From CAZDSS01 sp964508185 (GTDB lineage Bacteria > Pseudomonadota > Alphaproteobacteria > Sphingomonadales > Govanellaceae), in contig CAZDSS010000107.1 of assembly GCA_964508185.1 (NCBI GenBank), positions 1 through 8,280 on the forward strand: 8,280 nt of DNA, written 5' to 3'. A program made the translations under genes and the position numbers. Under the pieces are notes generated by a model, which searched no databases, was not told where the DNA came from, and worked only from the letters and a program-made list of their open reading frames with translations. Below are positions 6,157 through 8,280 of this stretch, piece after piece. Numbering within the stretch: the stretch's first letter is position 1; every line of letters begins with the position of its first letter.

Positions 6157-8280
6157 ATGGAGGGCCGGAAGCCGGAGGCCTGGGAAAACTGGCTGATCGC
6201 CGCCAAGCTGCAGGTGCCGAACGTGAGCGGCAGCATTGCGCGGCGCGAATGGCTGCGCGATCCGGAAAGTCAGGTGCAGCCCTACCGGCTGACGCTGGTC
6301 CACGGCCCCGCGGGCTACGGCAAGACGACCTTGCTCGCCCAATGGGCAGAGGATCTTCGCGCGGCGGGACGCGACTGCGCCTGGATCACCTTCGACGAGG
6401 ATGACCGCGAATTCTCCCATGTGGCGGGCTATCTCGCCTTCGCCATCGGCCGGATCGCCGAGGATCCCAATCTCGAAAGCCTGTACGCCGATCCCCTGGT
6501 GGCGCGGGACCTTCTGCGGGTGAAGGCCGCCATGGTGCGCAGCCTGATGGAGCTCAGGCGGCCGCTCTTCCTGTTCCTTGATGACTATCACCGCGCCGCG
6601 ACGCCGGACAGCGACGCCCTGCTCGATTTCCTCGTGGGGCACGGCCCCGACAATTTCCATATCGTCCTCGCCGGCCGCACGCGGCCCGCCCTGCCGCTCG
6701 GAAGCTATACGGCGCGGGGGCTTCTGAACGAGATGACCATGACCGACCTCGCCTTCTCCCAGGCCGAGGCGCAAAGCTTCCTGGGCGAAAGCCGGCACCA
6801 TTACGACATGCGGCATCTCGCCGAGCGGTTCGAAGGCTGGCCCGCGGGTCTGCAGCTCGCCCGCGTCTGGCTCGAGCGCAGCGAGGGCCGCGCGCTCGAC
6901 CACGGGACGGTCACCGGCCGCGCCGTCGATCTCGCGCGCTATCTCGCGGAGGAGGTCTATCAATCGCTCGACGACCCCATTCGCGAGTTTCTGGTGGCGA
7001 CCTCGATCCTTCCCCGCTTCAACGGGGATCTTGCGAACGCGGTCACCGGCCGCGACGACGGCTGGGCGATGATCGAGGAAGTGGCGCGGCAGAACCTGTT
7101 CCTGCATTCGCTGGATGCGACCGGCGAATGGCACCGCTACCACCAGATCTTCGCCGAATTCCTCGCGGAGAAATTGCGGCGGGAAAACCCGGCGGCGAAG
7201 GTGGAGTATCACCGCCGCGCGGCGGAATGGCTCGCCGCCGCGGGCAATTACCGCGAGGCGCTGGCCCAGGCGCAGGCGGTGGGCAGCATCGAATATCTGG
7301 CCGCCATGCTCGACCGCCTCGGCGGCTGGTGGCTGATGATGCGCGCGGGATCCGCCGTCCTCTCCGTCGCGCGGGAGCTCAACCCGCGCGAGCTTGCGCG
7401 CTACCCGTCGCTCGGGATCGGCTATGTCTATCGTCTCGCCCAGGACGGGAGGGTGGGCGAGGCGCGGGAATGGTTCCGCCATCTGTCGGAACAGACGGAC
7501 AATTTCCGCAACGTGCCCGAAAGCTTCCATTCCGGACTCTATTCCGACGCGCAGGTGCTGGGGCTGGTGCTGCGCCTCTACGAGGACAGCACGCCGAGCC
7601 TCGAGGAACTGGACGCCTTCGAGAAGCAGCTGGCGAACGAGAAGGTGACGAGCCCCATCGCCCGCAGCCTGTTCCGCAACCTGCAATGCTTCGTCCTCAA
7701 CTTCCATTCGCGCTATGCGGACTGCATCGCGGTGGGGGAGGAGGCGATCGCCGGCAACCGCCAGCTTTCGATCTTCTACGCGGAGAATTACATCTATTTC
7801 TTCATCGGCCTGTCCCATCTCGCCCTCGGGCGGCTGGATGCGGCGGAGGCGACCTATCTCCGCGCCCGCCGCCGCATCGCGGAGACCATGGGGCCGGACA
7901 ATATCCAGCTCGCGCTCGCCGACATCTTCATCGCCGAATGTCACTACGAGCGCGACCGGCTGGACGAGGCGGAGCAGTTGCTCGACCGCTCCCTCGATGC
8001 GGTGATCCGCGGCGACGGCTGGGTGGGGGTGTCGGCGGCGGGCTTCCTGACGCGCGCGGCCATCACCTTCGCGCGGGAAGGGGCGCGGGCGGCCCTTGAT
8101 GCGCTCGAGGAAACCCGCCAGCCGGCCGAGATCAACCAGCCCGGTCGCGGCGTCCGCCCAGGTGGCGCGGAGCAGCACATGGCGCGGCTCGTGCCGGCGC
8201 AGCACGTCGTAGATGAGATCGGCATTGAAGGTCACCTGCCGGCCGGATTTGACTTGCCCCGGATGCCGCCGCTCGATCAG
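6157..8280 (+). CDS. MalT-like (LuxR-family, STAND-type) transcriptional regulator: NTPase plus helical repeats; 3' part replaced or missing
   Basis: The frame is open from 6157 to the window edge without a stop; only residues 1-~652 (to about 8112) read as a genuine MalT-type protein. Such proteins are large signal-sensing ATPases that, on ligand and ATP binding, oligomerise and activate transcription through a C-terminal LuxR-type HTH. Visible features in order: Walker A HGPAGYGKTTLLAQW (about 49-63); Walker B LFLFLDDYH (137-145); sensor-like ILAGRTRPALPL; the family hallmarks AFSQAEAQSFL and FEGWPAGLQLA (226-235); a winged-helix segment with WHRYHQIFAEFLAEKL (326-340); HRRAAEWLAAAGNYREALAQA (352-371), where the helical repeat region begins; and TPR-like helices around 545-620. 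Relatives are roughly 850-900 residues with the HTH at the end. No HTH is present here, and the last ~56 codons are instead the antisense of a helicase gene. The start could also be 6154. The inducer and target genes are unknown. Confidence 0.88.
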   Translation, partial: MEGRKPEAWENWLIAAKLQVPNVSGSIARREWLRDPESQVQPYRLTLVHGPAGYGKTTLLAQWAEDLRAAGRDCAWITFDEDDREFSHVAGYLAFAIGRIAEDPNLESLYADPLVARDLLRVKAAMVRSLMELRRPLFLFLDDYHRAATPDSDALLDFLVGHGPDNFHIVLAGRTRPALPLGSYTARGLLNEMTMTDLAFSQAEAQSFLGESRHHYDMRHLAERFEGWPAGLQLARVWLERSEGRALDHGTVTGRAVDLARYLAEEVYQSLDDPIREFLVATSILPRFNGDLANAVTGRDDGWAMIEEVARQNLFLHSLDATGEWHRYHQIFAEFLAEKLRRENPAAKVEYHRRAAEWLAAAGNYREALAQAQAVGSIEYLAAMLDRLGGWWLMMRAGSAVLSVARELNPRELARYPSLGIGYVYRLAQDGRVGEAREWFRHLSEQTDNFRNVPESFHSGLYSDAQVLGLVLRLYEDSTPSLEELDAFEKQLANEKVTSPIARSLFRNLQCFVLNFHSRYADCIAVGEEAIAGNRQLSIFYAENYIYFFIGLSHLALGRLDAAEATYLRARRRIAETMGPDNIQLALADIFIAECHYERDRLDEAEQLLDRSLDAVIRGDGWVGVSAAGFLTRAAITFAREGARAALDALEETRQPAEINQPGRGVRPGGAEQHMARLVPAQHVVDEIGIEGHLPAGFDLPRMPPLDQ
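8089..8112. other. Junction between the MalT-like gene (+) and the helicase fragment (-)
   Basis: Over these ~24 bases both readings are plausible: AALDALEE as the natural continuation of the regulator on the + strand, and FLERIKGR as part of the helicase on the - strand. To the left only the regulator makes sense, and to the right only the helicase does. Short shared sequence of this kind is where a microhomology-mediated join or a chimeric assembly overlap would occur. No target-site duplication, transposon end or integrase site is visible. Confidence 0.7.
8089..8280 (-). pseudogene. Fragment of a ligase-associated Lhr-like DEXH-box DNA helicase (near its C-terminus)
   Basis: Reading the complement leftward from 8280 gives 64 residues that look like real protein: LIERRHPGQVKSGRQVTFNA, then DLIYDVLRRHEPRHVLLRAT, then WADAATGLVDLGRLAGFLER and IKGR. 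The pattern GRQVT(x)3DLIYDVLRxHEPxHxLLRATxADAATGLxD, followed by a GRL..FLERI.GR helix, matches my recall of the C-terminal region of ligase-associated DEXH-box helicases, common in Alphaproteobacteria, where they partner with an ATP-dependent DNA ligase and a metallophosphoesterase in DNA repair. In intact proteins this is followed by a segment around SPLAVPVLLEIG. Here, directly after GR (8089), the frame turns into antisense of the MalT-like gene with no stop nearby, so the gene is broken or chimeric. The 5' part lies beyond the right edge. The family call is from memory of the motif, not a search. Confidence 0.75.

Noticed and set aside
5986..8088. The part of the long minus-strand frame opposite the MalT-like gene
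   Set aside because: Only its first section (8280-8089) reads as a real protein; the rest is antisense of the regulator, so it is not one genuine gene.

Overview
The window comes from a GC-rich bacterium, most likely an alphaproteobacterium. Third codon positions are almost all G or C. The sensor kinase combines a DUF4118-type membrane module, PAS domains and an HRXXN-type (HisKA_2) phosphoacceptor box, a combination most common in Alphaproteobacteria. The genus cannot be fixed from sequence reading alone.

Layout, left to right, with all full genes on the + strand: (1) the last ~147 codons of cysA, the ATPase of a sulfate/thiosulfate importer (to 446). (2) A 118-base gap with GC-rich inverted repeats that can fold in two mutually exclusive ways. 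(3) An exported M28-family zinc peptidase with all five metal-ligand motifs (565-2193). (4) A 607-residue membrane-bound hybrid-free sensor histidine kinase (2281-4104) with no response regulator in view. (5) An M17 leucyl aminopeptidase with a complete active site and an N-terminal signal sequence (4249-5850), followed by a strong hairpin (5973-6002). (6) A 306-base non-coding stretch. (7) A large MalT-like NTPase/TPR regulator (from 6157) that runs to the right edge without a stop.

The right end is abnormal. From about 8089-8112 onward the + strand frame stops looking like a MalT-type protein. The complementary strand instead encodes a clean C-terminal piece of a ligase-associated Lhr-like DEXH-box DNA helicase. 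Two unrelated genes in opposite orientation are joined within about 24 bases, leaving the regulator without its C-terminal HTH and the helicase without its C-terminal end. This is either an assembly or amplification chimera at a contig end, or a real rearrangement breakpoint. It is the main thing to check.

Functionally, the M28 and M17 enzymes could together degrade peptides outside the cytoplasm (endo/exo or sequential aminopeptidase action), with a membrane sensor kinase encoded between them. That link is inferred from position only. I did not find a convincing undescribed multi-gene system here. Apart from the junction, the genes belong to known families.
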